A DNA stretch of 64,000 nucleotides from Actinokineospora spheciospongiae (GCF_000564855.1 NZ_AYXG01000147.1:18685-82684); one strand, 5' to 3'. Counted from the stretch's first letter, positions 1 to 7,793 are shown. Translations and numbers: made by a program. The notes: generated by a model from the sequence alone, not told the origin.

Positions 1-779
1 TGCTGTTCGCCCTCCTCATGCGCTCCGGCAACGACGCGGCGCACGCCCTCGCGGTCAAGCTCGGCGGCGTCGACGAGGCGCTGGAGAAGATGAACTCCCT
101 CGCCGAGGAGCTGGGCGCCCTCGACACCCGCGCGGCCACCCCCTCCGGCCTCGACGGCCCCGGGATGAGCACCTCCGCCTACGACCTGAGCCTGGTCTTC
201 CGCGCGGCCATGAAGCACAAGGAGTTCGCCGAGGCGGTCGCCACCAGGACGATCGACTTCCCCGGCTACGGCAACAAGCCCGCCTTCAAGGTCAACAACG
301 ACAACCGCCTCCTGGGCAGGTACCAGGGCTTCCTCGGCGGCAAGACCGGCTTCACCGACGACGCCCGCCACACCTACCTCGGCGCCGCCGAGCGCGACGG
401 CCACCGCCTCGCGGTCGTGCTGCTGCGCGGCGAGCTGAACCCGGACCCACTGCCCAACCAGGCGAGCCAGCTCCTGGACTACGGCTTCGCCCTGCTGGAG
501 GAGAAGTCCGAGCCGGTGGGCAAGCTCGTCGACAAGGCCCCCGAGGCCCAGCCGAAGCCGGAGGGCGGCCTGGAGACCGACAACCCGGCCGACTCGGCCC
601 CCGAGGGCACCACCGCCGCCTCGGCGACCGCCGACGCCGACCGGTCGGCGTTCGGCAACTACGGCGTGCCGCTGGTGGCGCTGGCGGGCGTGGCGATCCT
701 GGGTGCGGCGGTCATGTGGTTGCGCAACCAGCGCGCCAAGGCCGCCCGCAAGGCCCGCATGGCGGCCAACAACAGCTAG
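1..779 (+). CDS. D-alanyl-D-alanine carboxypeptidase, PBP5/DacA type (3' part)
   Basis: The 5' end lies outside the window; the reading frame is already open at base 3. The visible C-terminal part carries the SxN motif of penicillin-binding proteins (SGN, bases 24-32) and the KTG box (GGKTGF, about base 340), so this is the catalytic half of a serine D,D-carboxypeptidase that trims the terminal D-Ala of peptidoglycan stem peptides. The SxxK serine must lie upstream. After a Pro/Ala-rich linker (about bases 540-650) comes one membrane helix (about 665-720) and a short basic tail, so the enzyme is anchored by its C-terminus outside the cell. The TAG stop sits in a CTAG shared with a possible convergent frame. 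Family assignment is firm; the exact paralogue is not. Confidence 0.93.
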   Translation, partial: LFALLMRSGNDAAHALAVKLGGVDEALEKMNSLAEELGALDTRAATPSGLDGPGMSTSAYDLSLVFRAAMKHKEFAEAVATRTIDFPGYGNKPAFKVNNDNRLLGRYQGFLGGKTGFTDDARHTYLGAAERDGHRLAVVLLRGELNPDPLPNQASQLLDYGFALLEEKSEPVGKLVDKAPEAQPKPEGGLETDNPADSAPEGTTAASATADADRSAFGNYGVPLVALAGVAILGAAVMWLRNQRAKAARKARMAANNS

Positions 780-1165
780 GTGGCCAGGCTGCGCGGGTAG
801 TCGGGCCGCCGCCTCGACGGACGTGGTGCAGAGCGCCGGGTCCGGGTGACCCCAGACCACGGCGCTCTCTGCGATGACGAGGTGGCCGCCGGTGGGGCGG
901 GAGCGGAGCGGGTGCCGGTGAAGCGGCTGCCCCGGACCTCGCGCAGGCGCTTCCACTCGCTGTCGGACTCGCTCCTGCGGCTGGTGTCGCGGGCCCGCGC
1001 GGACACGCTGTCGGCTGTTTCGGCGACTTCGGCGCCCATCCCCTCGACACCCGCCCCGGCCGCCGCCGAGGACCAGGGCGCCCACCGCGCCGATGACGAG
1101 GACTCCGCGCCGCCTCCGGGAATCCAGCGGCCGTCTCCACCGCGCGGCTGGTCAGGTCTGCCCAT
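776..1165 (-). CDS. doubtful small ORF convergent with the carboxypeptidase gene
   Basis: About 129 codons starting ATG at 1165, with a stop overlapping the carboxypeptidase stop (CTAG). Third positions are mostly G or C, as in real genes here, but the translation is low complexity (Ser/Arg/Pro/Ala) with no recognisable domain. A neighbouring frame on the same strand encodes a short hydrophobic stretch ([12 protein letters not shown]) without a start codon, so the region may instead be a decayed membrane-protein gene. The rest of 780-1252 shows no convincing gene. Weak call. Confidence 0.2.
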   Translation of the reverse strand: MGRPDQPRGGDGRWIPGGGAESSSSARWAPWSSAAAGAGVEGMGAEVAETADSVSARARDTSRRSESDSEWKRLREVRGSRFTGTRSAPAPPAATSSSQRAPWSGVTRTRRSAPRPSRRRPDYPRSLAT

Positions 1166-1252
1166 CGAGTCCCCCCGGTCGAGTTCCGGTACACCCTGGT
1201 TGGCCGCGCCCCGCGCGATGAGGCACATGGAGAGGCTTCACTCGATGAAGTG

Positions 1253-1303
1253 CTGTCAACTCTGTGTTGACAGTGGCCGGACTGTCAACCTAAGGTTGAC
1301 GAC
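1253..1303 (+). promoter_or_regulatory. tandem palindromic operators and leaderless promoter of the Clp_N regulator
   Basis: Two dyads sit 29 bp apart centre to centre. At 1253-1273 CTGTCAAC and GTTGACAG flank five bases; at 1284-1300 GTCAACCT and AGGTTGAC flank one base. The right arm of the first contains a -35-like TTGACA (1267-1272), and TAAGGT (1291-1296), 18 bp further on, fits a TANNNT -10 inside the second dyad. The start codon at 1304 is 8 nt after the -10 and there is no Shine-Dalgarno, so the mRNA is probably leaderless and the sites suited to autorepression. Confidence 0.7.
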
Positions 1304-2035
1304 ATGACGGAACCAGTGAAGGCGTCGATCCGGCTCGACGAACTGATCGACTCGATCAAGAAGGTGCACCCGGAGGTGCTGGAACAGCTCTCCACCGCCG
1401 TGATGACGGCGGACCACCTCGGGGAGGTGGCCGACCACCTCATCGGCCACTTCGTGGACCAGGCGCGGCGCTCGGGGGCGTCGTGGACCGAAATCGGCAA
1501 GAGCATGGGGGTGACCAGGCAGGCGGCGCAGAAGCGGTTCGTGCCCAAGGGGGACGAGGAGGGGATGGACCCGAACGAGGGGTTCAAGCGGTTCACCCCC
1601 CGGGCGCGCAACGTGGTGGTGACCGCGCAGAACGCGGCCAAGGAGCACGGGAACGACCAGATCGTGCCCGCCCACCTGGTGCTGGGGCTGCTGGCCGAGC
1701 CGGAGGGACTGGGCGCGGCGGCGATCATGGCGCAGGGGATCACCCCGGAGCAGGTGCGGGAGGCGGCCGTGGCCGTGCTGCCCGGCCCGGCCGAGAGCGT
1801 GGGGGCCCTGATCCCGTTCGACGGCGGGGCGAAGAAGGCGCTGGAACTGACCTTCCGCGAGGCCCTGCGGCTCGGGCACAACTACGTGGGCACCGAGCAC
1901 ATCCTGCTGGCCCTGCTGGAGTTCGAGGCGGGCGACGGGGTGCTGAGCGGGCTCGGGGTGGACAAGACCGCCGCTGAGGCGCTGATCCAGGAGAAGCTGG
2001 CGGCGATCGTCGCCGCGCAGGAGAAGCAGGCGTGA
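1304..2035 (+). CDS. HTH and Clp N-domain regulatory protein
   Basis: 243 aa. Residues 58-79 form a helix-turn-helix (SWTEIGKSMGVTRQAAQKRF), followed by two Clp_N repeats (about 95-160 and 172-235; ARNVVVTAQNAAKEHG, then LRLGHNYVGTEHILLALL). Clp_N repeats normally bind adaptors or substrates at the N-terminus of ClpA/ClpC unfoldases, but there is no AAA+ domain here, so this is not a chaperone. Combined with the HTH it looks like a cytoplasmic DNA-binding regulator that may sense protein damage or a peptide ligand. The two palindromes next to its start suggest autoregulation. It is monocistronic and closed by a strong hairpin. The domain call is solid; the regulatory role is inferred. Confidence 0.85.
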   Translation: MTEPVKASIRLDELIDSIKKVHPEVLEQLSTAVMTADHLGEVADHLIGHFVDQARRSGASWTEIGKSMGVTRQAAQKRFVPKGDEEGMDPNEGFKRFTPRARNVVVTAQNAAKEHGNDQIVPAHLVLGLLAEPEGLGAAAIMAQGITPEQVREAAVAVLPGPAESVGALIPFDGGAKKALELTFREALRLGHNYVGTEHILLALLEFEAGDGVLSGLGVDKTAAEALIQEKLAAIVAAQEKQA

Positions 2036-2039
2036 CAGC

Positions 2040-2075
2040 GGAGAAGGCCGTGGGGGAATCCCCACGGCCTTCTCC
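2040..2075 (+). terminator. hairpin terminator after the Clp_N regulator
   Basis: Perfect 16-bp arms (2040-2055 and 2060-2075) around a GAAT loop, 4 nt after the stop codon. It has no long U tract, as is usual in high-GC actinobacteria. Confidence 0.85.
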
Positions 2076-2185
2076 GCGTCGCGGATGATCAGCAGAGGCA
2101 CCGGCCGAGGTTGAACAGGGGCGCCCAGAGCGTCGTCACAGCGAAGGGCTGTGCCGCCGTGGGGCGCTACAGCCCTTTCGGGCGG

Positions 2186-3625
2186 TCATTGCTGCTTGAC
2201 ACGTGGAACTCCACCCTTGCGGCCGATGTCGAACGCGATTCGGTAGACGTCGGGCAGGTCCAACTTCTTGTTGGTTCGGATGGTCATGACTCCGAGGTCG
2301 ATCAGTTCCGCGATGAGGCCCTCGTAGTCGGTGCTGAGCGGGCCGGTCGCGAACATCGTCTCGTTGTCGGAGTCCTCCTCCGAGAGTTCGCTCGTCATCG
2401 ACCGCTGCGTGGACAACGCCGCATTCAGCTTCACGTTCTTCCACCGACTCGTCACCTCGTCCCGCTCGATGGGGACCTGGGTGCCGCGCAGTGGGTCGAT
2501 CGCGTTGGACACCCACGGGGTGTCCTCCTTGACCTCCTGCACGCGGATCTGCGAAGCGTGCTGAACCCCTTGGCGGATGGCATCCCAGTGGAGTGCGTGC
2601 GCGTGCCCGGAAAAATTTTCCTCGGTCTTCTGGGTTGCGCGCCACAGTGCGCTGAGGAAACTCCGCGGGCTGACCTGTTGCCTGCCGTCCGCCAAGTGGT
2701 TCGGCAGCCAGGTGTACGTGTAGCCCTTGCGGTGATCCGTTCCCATGTACCTGCCTGCGATGCGCTCCAGGACCTTCCGTTGTTTGTCCTCGTCGCCGTT
2801 GTGGTGTTCCGTCCAACCGGTTTCCGACAGAAACCCTGTGCTGTGTTCGGATTCAGCGCCGCCCATGTAGTGGAACAGCAACGCGTACAGGCTCGTGTTC
2901 GTCCAGCGCAGGTCGGTGATGTTCGCGATCAGCTTCGACGCGTCGGCGAAGTCGAGCTTCGCCGTGTCGAACATGTCATAGCGGATGAACATCTTCACCC
3001 GGAGGTTCCGGGTGCTCGTGCGCAGGGTCAGGGCCAACTCGAAGATGCCCCTGGCGAGCTGGTCCGCGATCTTGCGGTCGCTGTGCAGGCGGTCCATCGC
3101 GTCGAAGAGGAGCAGTTTGATCCGATCCTCCCGGCCCGCCTGCTCGTCCAAGTCCAGGATCGAGTCCTCGACCACACCGGGGTTGTCGACGACCCACTGG
3201 ACCCGGCCCGGCCAGTCGTCGACCGCTGTCAACGCGGGCACCCCGAGCCCGAACAGTGCCACAGCGGTCCAGATGTCCGACGGTCGGAAGCGGTGTCGAT
3301 CCACCAGGGCTTGCAGCCTGCGCGGATTGGGGTACTGCTTGCTCAGCTTCGCGCCGAAGCCCGGGAGGGGATCGACCCGGTTCAACAGGTCCAAGCTGTA
3401 GTGGCGAGCCGCGATCTCACGCAACTTGTCGTCTTGCAGTGCCTTGAACCACACGGTCTTGCCGACACCGCGCCCGCCGCGGACGACTGTGGTGTCCGGG
3501 TCGAGTGCGTTGCGGTGGCCCGCGGGGGTGAAGAGGTTCCGGGGATTGGGGTCGATCGTGTCCGCGTCGACCACGGCGGGCAGCGCCGCGCCGAGCAGTT
3601 GTCGGTATTCGACCGGTGTCAACAT
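2186..3625 (-). CDS. P-loop ATPase, third gene of the KGGVGR operon
   Basis: 479 aa from the ATG at 3625, placed one base after the stop of the upstream ATPase; longer in-frame extensions would run inside that gene. Walker A is GGRGVGKT (residues 50-57) and a Walker B-like strand is LLLFDAMDRL (171-180). It is followed by a sensor-like region (RVKMFIRYDMF, then ITDLRW) and a C-terminal part that could be a winged helix (about 435-475). This layout resembles STAND/KAP-like signalling NTPases more than metabolic enzymes; from memory it is closest to proteins annotated 'P-loop ATPase, Sll1717 family'. Tight coupling to a ParA/MinD-like ATPase and a small protein suggests a dedicated complex. The function is unknown; defence or partition-like signalling is a guess from architecture. 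Confidence 0.8.
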   Translation of the reverse strand: MLTPVEYRQLLGAALPAVVDADTIDPNPRNLFTPAGHRNALDPDTTVVRGGRGVGKTVWFKALQDDKLREIAARHYSLDLLNRVDPLPGFGAKLSKQYPNPRRLQALVDRHRFRPSDIWTAVALFGLGVPALTAVDDWPGRVQWVVDNPGVVEDSILDLDEQAGREDRIKLLLFDAMDRLHSDRKIADQLARGIFELALTLRTSTRNLRVKMFIRYDMFDTAKLDFADASKLIANITDLRWTNTSLYALLFHYMGGAESEHSTGFLSETGWTEHHNGDEDKQRKVLERIAGRYMGTDHRKGYTYTWLPNHLADGRQQVSPRSFLSALWRATQKTEENFSGHAHALHWDAIRQGVQHASQIRVQEVKEDTPWVSNAIDPLRGTQVPIERDEVTSRWKNVKLNAALSTQRSMTSELSEEDSDNETMFATGPLSTDYEGLIAELIDLGVMTIRTNKKLDLPDVYRIAFDIGRKGGVPRVKQQ

Positions 3626-3626
3626 G

Positions 3627-4943
3627 TCAGGCACCTTCTTCGAGCATGGTGGACACGCCGTCGACGAATGGCCGGTAGGCCGCTTCGACCAGGTCGGTCG
3701 TGGCCCAAGAGGTGTTGCGGCTCGGGTCCAGGCCCACCAGGTCCGGGTTGTGGACGATGGGCAGTGGGAAGTGCGGGGCCGAAGGGTCGTCGGGGGCAAA
3801 GTTGAAGAGGTCCAGGTCCACGGTTCCCTCTTCGTCGTCGTAGAGGGTGGTGGCGAAGCACTCTTGGGCGTTGTCGGCGAAGCTGCGGAGGTAGTCGTCC
3901 GCTCGGTTCGACGGGACCATCGCGGCGACCATCTTGACCCGGTTCCTGATGCTGTCCCTGGTGACGGGGGCGAGGCTGGTGCGCCACTGGTCGAACAGGG
4001 ACCGGTAGCCCTGCCAGGTCTGCGTGTTGTCCGTCGCGAAGAGGAGGGCCAACGTGCTCAGCTGGGTGATGGCGACGGCGGCCACGTCGTGGATGCCCGC
4101 TCGGCTGTCGAGGAGGACGACGTCGGGTTGTCGGCTGCGCCGGGCGACCTGTGCCTCGCAGGCCGCGATGGCGTCGGCGAGCCTGCGGCCGAACGTCACC
4201 GCTTCCCGGTCCGGGGTGGCGGGGAGGTCGAAGTAGGCGCGATTCAGCTTGTCGAGGTAGGAGTAGCCGTCGCGCGGGCGGCCGCCTGCTGATGCCAGCC
4301 ACACTTCTCCGTTGCCGTGGAGTGGGCCGATGGAGTCGCTCTTGATGACCAGGTCGAGGTCGGCCTGGTTGCCCACCGCTGACTCGACCAGGTGGTCCAC
4401 GATGCCGTGGTCGGCGTACTGGAGGTCGGAGTGGAGCAGTGAGCTGACGCCCGGGGACTCCAGGTCGAGGTCGACCACCAGCACCGATTTGCCCTCGCGG
4501 GCGAGGTGGCGGGCCAGGACGAAGGTCGCGGTGGAACGGCCGACACCGCCCTTGAAGCCGTAGAGGGCCACGCGGGTGCCGGTCGGCTCTCGGGCGGGCC
4601 GGAGCCAGTCCGCGCCGACGGTGCCGCGCTCGACCACGTACACCCGATCGGAGTCGGCGATGAAGGGCGGGACGGGGTGTCGGTCCGGGGACTTGAGGAC
4701 CAGGTCCGGTGCGAACATCGTGCTGACCGGCATGACGGGCTGTTGACCGACGAACGGGGCGCACCGCTCTCGCAGCCGTGTGCGGAGCGCGGCGACCCGC
4801 GGGTCATCCTCGGGGAGGTCCACCACGAGGGATGACCGGCCGAGCAGGTCGCGGATCACGGTCACGTCCGTGGAGAGGTTGGTGGCGGCGGTGTTGGCGA
4901 TGTCGATCGCCCTGCGCCACGCCTCATCGAACCGGGTGGTCAT
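3627..4943 (-). CDS. KGGVGR-motif ParA/MinD-like (SIMIBI) ATPase
   Basis: 438 aa from the ATG at 4943, whose first bases overlap the stop of the small upstream gene (ATGA). A 125-residue N-terminal region of unknown fold precedes a deviant Walker A, GFKGGVGRST (129-138), a switch-like DLDLESPGVSSLL (158-170) and a Walker B-like strand PDVVLLDSRAGIHD (273-286). In MinD/ParA proteins the motif is KGGxGKT; here the usual lysine is arginine, matching what I recall NCBI names the 'KGGVGR-motif variant AAA ATPase'. ParA relatives dimerise on ATP and position cargo; whether this variant does so is unknown. Its partner genes on both sides are almost abutting. Defence, conflict or cell-cycle roles are all open. 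Confidence 0.82.
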   Translation of the reverse strand: MTTRFDEAWRRAIDIANTAATNLSTDVTVIRDLLGRSSLVVDLPEDDPRVAALRTRLRERCAPFVGQQPVMPVSTMFAPDLVLKSPDRHPVPPFIADSDRVYVVERGTVGADWLRPAREPTGTRVALYGFKGGVGRSTATFVLARHLAREGKSVLVVDLDLESPGVSSLLHSDLQYADHGIVDHLVESAVGNQADLDLVIKSDSIGPLHGNGEVWLASAGGRPRDGYSYLDKLNRAYFDLPATPDREAVTFGRRLADAIAACEAQVARRSRQPDVVLLDSRAGIHDVAAVAITQLSTLALLFATDNTQTWQGYRSLFDQWRTSLAPVTRDSIRNRVKMVAAMVPSNRADDYLRSFADNAQECFATTLYDDEEGTVDLDLFNFAPDDPSAPHFPLPIVHNPDLVGLDPSRNTSWATTDLVEAAYRPFVDGVSTMLEEGA

Positions 4944-5197
4944 GACAGGGCTCCGTCGATGTGTGCCTGCGCCAGGATGCCGACGACTGTTCGTGCGGCG
5001 GTGACGTGCGCGGCAACCGCGGCCGGGGTCAGGTGTGAACCGTCGGAGTACCGCTCGGCGACGTTCCAACCTGCGAACGGCTGAGTCGCGAGCACTGTCA
5101 TGAGGGTGCTCGCCGACCTGCCTTGGACGATGGTCGCCATCTCGGGCCAGAGGGAGTTGACGTGCATTGTGATCGATTTGCCGGTGGTGGGGTGCAC
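4940..5197 (-). CDS. small protein leading the KGGVGR ATPase operon
   Basis: 85 aa from the GTG at 5197; an internal ATG at 5167 is the alternative. No known domain, signal peptide or membrane helix. The C-terminal half looks like a soluble helical fold (HLTPAAVAAHVTAARTVVGI). The stop overlaps the ATPase start by 4 bp, so the two are translationally coupled. The frame stays open upstream to a TGA at 5384-5386 but offers no ATG, GTG or TTG there, and GC at third positions falls upstream of 5197, which favours the GTG. A weak purine stretch (AGAAAGA) precedes it. It may be an adaptor, sensor or effector for the two ATPases; nothing in the sequence decides which. Confidence 0.6.
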   Translation of the reverse strand: MHPTTGKSITMHVNSLWPEMATIVQGRSASTLMTVLATQPFAGWNVAERYSDGSHLTPAAVAAHVTAARTVVGILAQAHIDGALS

Positions 5198-5457
5198 GAC
5201 GAGGTCTTTCTGGTTGACTTGCCCCCGAGGAAACCGACGATCAGTGCTTTGAGCGCACTCGGCTGCCAGGCCCGCTAGGTGGTCGGCGTTAGCCTGCCGG
5301 GAGTTGCCTGGAGAAATTCCGCGTCGGCCACGTGGCGTTTGGCTGCTGAGTCGAAATCGGCCGAGGGTGCATGTGACACCGCATCAGGGTACCGGCCGTT
5401 CCCGCTGATGGCGGGCGGTGAGGCCGTGTTCCCGGGGCACGACCTCACCTGTCGTCA
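5198..5457. other. spacer between the ATPase operon and the DUF397 gene
   Basis: About 260 bp with no convincing gene. On the minus strand the small-protein frame runs open from 5383 without a start codon, and beyond the in-frame TGA (5384-5386) the same frame has an ATG (5457) opening 24 codons. The operon promoter presumably lies here, but I see no clear -35/-10 pair. Confidence 0.4.
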
Positions 5458-5685
5458 TCAGCGGGCGCGTTGGGCGAAACTGATCAAGGTGGGGGTGGGG
5501 AGTTCGAGGGTGGGGCCCTCGGGGTGCTTGGAGTCGCGGACGAGCAGCGAGGTGTCGGCCCAGGCCAGTTCGACGCAGTCGGACTCGGTGCCGCTGAAGC
5601 TGGCCTTGCGCCAGGAGAGCTCGACGCAGGCGGACTCGGTGGCGCTGTGGCTGGACTTGCGCCAAACGCCAGTGCTCTCGATCAT
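5458..5685 (-). CDS. DUF397 protein with duplicated N-terminal half
   Basis: 75 aa. DUF397 proteins usually contain one WRKSS...CVE segment followed by VRDSK. Here that segment occurs twice in tandem: WRKSSHSATESACVEL (8-23) and WRKASFSGTESDCVEL (25-40), then the single VRDSKHPEGPTL half (49-60). The start lies 3 nt after the stop of the XRE-DUF5753 gene, so the two form one operon. In Streptomyces such small proteins partner WhiJ-type regulators in developmental control, and some authors regard the pairs as antitoxin/toxin-like. The duplication is the unusual point. Confidence 0.85.
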   Translation of the reverse strand: MIESTGVWRKSSHSATESACVELSWRKASFSGTESDCVELAWADTSLLVRDSKHPEGPTLELPTPTLISFAQRAR

Positions 5686-5688
5686 CGC

Positions 5689-6540
5689 TTATTCACTCCG
5701 TTCGTAGCGAGCCAGTGCTTCCTCCACCATCTTCGCTGATGCGGCGGGGTCGAGGGCAACCGCCGTCATGCTGGCTACGGCATTTTCGTAGGGTTCGACG
5801 TTGGCCCGCTCATCGAGGAAGAGGCCGGAGCGGAGGTTTTCGACGTGCACGATCGGCTCGCCGTGCTTGAAGCGAGCCAGCACGAAGGCGCCTGCCACGC
5901 CGGTGTGGCCGCCGTGGTCGAACGGGATGACGTGGAGATCGATGTTGGAGCGTTCTGCCACAGCCAGGAGGTGGCGGAGTTGTTCGGCCATCACTCGCTT
6001 GCCGCCAATGCGGCGGTGCAGCACAGCCTCATCGAGGATCGACTTCACGTGCGGTGGATTCGCCTGGTCCAGCACGCGCTGCCGGTCCATGCGTTGCTGT
6101 ACTCGCGGCTCGATGTTGGCCACCGGCACGCCGCCTGCATTCATCATCGCGCGGGTGTAGGCGACGGTTTGCAATAGGCCGGGGACCAGGATCAGGTCGA
6201 AGAGGGTGAGTTCGACTGCTTCCGACTCGTACTCGGCCAGGGTGATCGCCTGGGTGGTGATGCGGTCCTGGTGGGTTTCCAGCCAGGTTGACCGGTCCGC
6301 GTCCCTGGCCATGGAGAGCAGGCGTTCGCGCTCGGGGCCCTTCACACCGTAGAGGGCCAGCATGGCGATCACTTCATCGGGGCTGGCGTTGCGCTTGCCC
6401 GTTTCGATGCGGCTCACCGTGGACTGGGACCAGCCGAGTTGGTCGCCCACGGCCGTCGAGGTGAGGTCGGTGGCCTTTCGTGCGGCTCGGAGGCCGGTGG
6501 CCAGGCCGCGTGCTTGGGGTTTGGGGCGGGGCTTGGGCAC
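5689..6540 (-). CDS. XRE-family regulator with DUF5753 (WhiJ-like)
   Basis: 283 aa from a GTG at 6540, preceded 6 nt upstream by a strong AAGGAGG. Residues about 12-70 are a cro/C1-type helix-turn-helix (VGDQLGWSQSTVSRIETGKR). The rest matches DUF5753, the ligand/partner domain of actinobacterial WhiJ-like proteins (LVPGLLQT; HVIPFDHGGHTGVAGAFV). Members bind DNA and are usually co-encoded with a DUF397 protein, as here. They are often species-specific accessory regulators of development or secondary metabolism. The divergent neighbour at 6633 and the palindromes between the two starts are the likely targets. Confidence 0.9.
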   Translation of the reverse strand: MPKPRPKPQARGLATGLRAARKATDLTSTAVGDQLGWSQSTVSRIETGKRNASPDEVIAMLALYGVKGPERERLLSMARDADRSTWLETHQDRITTQAITLAEYESEAVELTLFDLILVPGLLQTVAYTRAMMNAGGVPVANIEPRVQQRMDRQRVLDQANPPHVKSILDEAVLHRRIGGKRVMAEQLRHLLAVAERSNIDLHVIPFDHGGHTGVAGAFVLARFKHGEPIVHVENLRSGLFLDERANVEPYENAVASMTAVALDPAASAKMVEEALARYERSE

Positions 6541-6561
6541 CGGACCCTCCTTCGGGTGACT

Positions 6562-6580
6562 CTGTTGCCAACTGTTGCCA
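6562..6580. promoter_or_regulatory. direct repeat CTGTTGCCA, 10-bp period
   Basis: CTGTTGCCA occurs at 6562-6570 and 6572-6580, one helical turn apart, just upstream of the XRE gene start. A similar GTTGCC pair with the same period lies at 57296-57311. It could be a protein-binding site or part of the XRE promoter. Confidence 0.4.
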
Positions 6581-6595
6581 GCGTCGAGACGCCAG

Positions 6596-6620
6596 TTCTA
6601 TGCTGCATGAAAGCATAGAA
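6596..6620. promoter_or_regulatory. 25-bp perfect palindrome in the divergent intergenic region
   Basis: TTCTATGCT (6596-6604) and AGCATAGAA (6612-6620) flank a 7-bp spacer. It is AT-richer than its surroundings and sits between the divergent XRE gene and the gene at 6633, which is an operator-like position. It ends 12 bp before the downstream start codon, so it could occlude the promoter or ribosome site of that gene. Confidence 0.6.
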
Positions 6621-6632
6621 CGTGGAGGCATC

Positions 6633-6995
6633 ATGCGGCTTGGATATGTCCTGTGTCGGGTGGGGCCTGGGGTGGGGGCCCGGGACCGGTGGGTGGACGT
6701 CGCGTTCGAGGAAGTCGTCGTGGACGCGAATGACCTGTCCGATCCCCAGGTTACCGGGATGATCGAGCGGATGGGGGCCTGGGCGACCACCCGATTGGTT
6801 GATCATCGGGGGGACATGGAAATTTTCGAGGTGACGGTGTCGATGCTGAATGCGAATGGTGAGCCAGAGTATTCGCTTGCCGAGGAATACCGGCTGGTGA
6901 GCATGGGTCGGGCCGTGCACACCGGGGTGCTCACCGACACCCGGGAAAGGGTCGAGGCCGCGCTCGCCTGGCGGGCGGAGCGCGGCCTCGGGTGA
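6633..6995 (+). CDS. hypothetical protein divergent from the XRE regulator
   Basis: 120 aa from the ATG at 6633, chosen because GGAGG lies just upstream and because a longer frame (from 6480) would overlap the XRE gene. I do not recognise the family. The protein is acidic and soluble, with no signal peptide or membrane helix; short beta-rich segments such as EIFEVTVSMLNANGEPEYSL suggest a small domain. WhiJ-like loci often carry a variable divergent gene, so this may be a co-regulated accessory partner. It ends just before the convergent sdhB. Confidence 0.6.
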   Translation: MRLGYVLCRVGPGVGARDRWVDVAFEEVVVDANDLSDPQVTGMIERMGAWATTRLVDHRGDMEIFEVTVSMLNANGEPEYSLAEEYRLVSMGRAVHTGVLTDTRERVEAALAWRAERGLG

Positions 6996-7011
6996 ACCGG
7001 GGTGGAGCGGG

Positions 7012-7793
7012 TCAGCGGCGGAAGAGCAGGGCCCGCTTGACCTCTTGGATCGCCTTGGTGACCTGGATGCCACGCGGGCAGGCGTCCGTGCAGTTGAACG
7101 TGGTGCGGCAACGCCAGACGCCCTCGGCGTCGTTCAGGATGTCCAGTCGCTCTTCGGCGCCCTCGTCGCGGGAGTCGAAGATGAAGCGGTGGGCGTTGAC
7201 GATGGCCGCGGGGCCGAAGTAGCTGCCCTCGTTCCAGAAGACCGGGCACGAGGTGGTGCAGCAGGCGCACAGGATGCACTTGGTGGTGTCGTCGAAGCGC
7301 TCGCGGTCGTGGGCCGACTGGATGCGCTCGCGGGTGGGCTCGTTCCCGTAGGTGATCAGGAACGGCTTGACCGCCTTGAACGCCTCCATGAACGGTTCCA
7401 TGTCGACCAGGAGGTCCTTGTGGACCGGGAGGCCCTTGATCGGGGCGACGGTGATCGTGGTCGGCTTGCCGCCGCCGGACATCAGGTCCTTGACCAGGAC
7501 CTTGCAGCCGAGGCGGTTCACGCCGTTGATCTGCATCGCGTCCGAGCCGCAGATGCCGTGCGCGCACGAGCGGCGGAACGTCAGCGTGCCGTCGACGTAC
7601 CACTTGACGTAGTGCAGCAGGTTCAGCACGCGGTCGGTGGGCAGCGCCGGGACGTTGAACGACTCCCAGCGCGGCTCGGAGTCGACCTCGGCGTTGAAGC
7701 GCAGGATCTTGAGGGTGACGGTCACGGCGCCGTCGGGCACCGGGGGCAGGTCGCCGCGGGAGCCCGCCTTCTCCTCGGAAACTGTGGCAGTCA

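Noticed and set aside
1483..1977. Gly/Arg/Ala-rich ORF inside the Clp_N gene
   Set aside because: A different frame of a well-supported gene; composition is typical of high-GC frame shadows.
2111..3805. 564-aa plus-strand ORF opposite the second ATPase
   Set aside because: Antisense shadow of 2186-3625; no motifs and Arg/His/Val-rich composition, whereas the opposite frame has Walker A and B.
5279..5707. 142-aa plus-strand ORF opposite DUF397
   Set aside because: Its C-terminal half is an antisense shadow of the DUF397 repeat; the rest lacks features.
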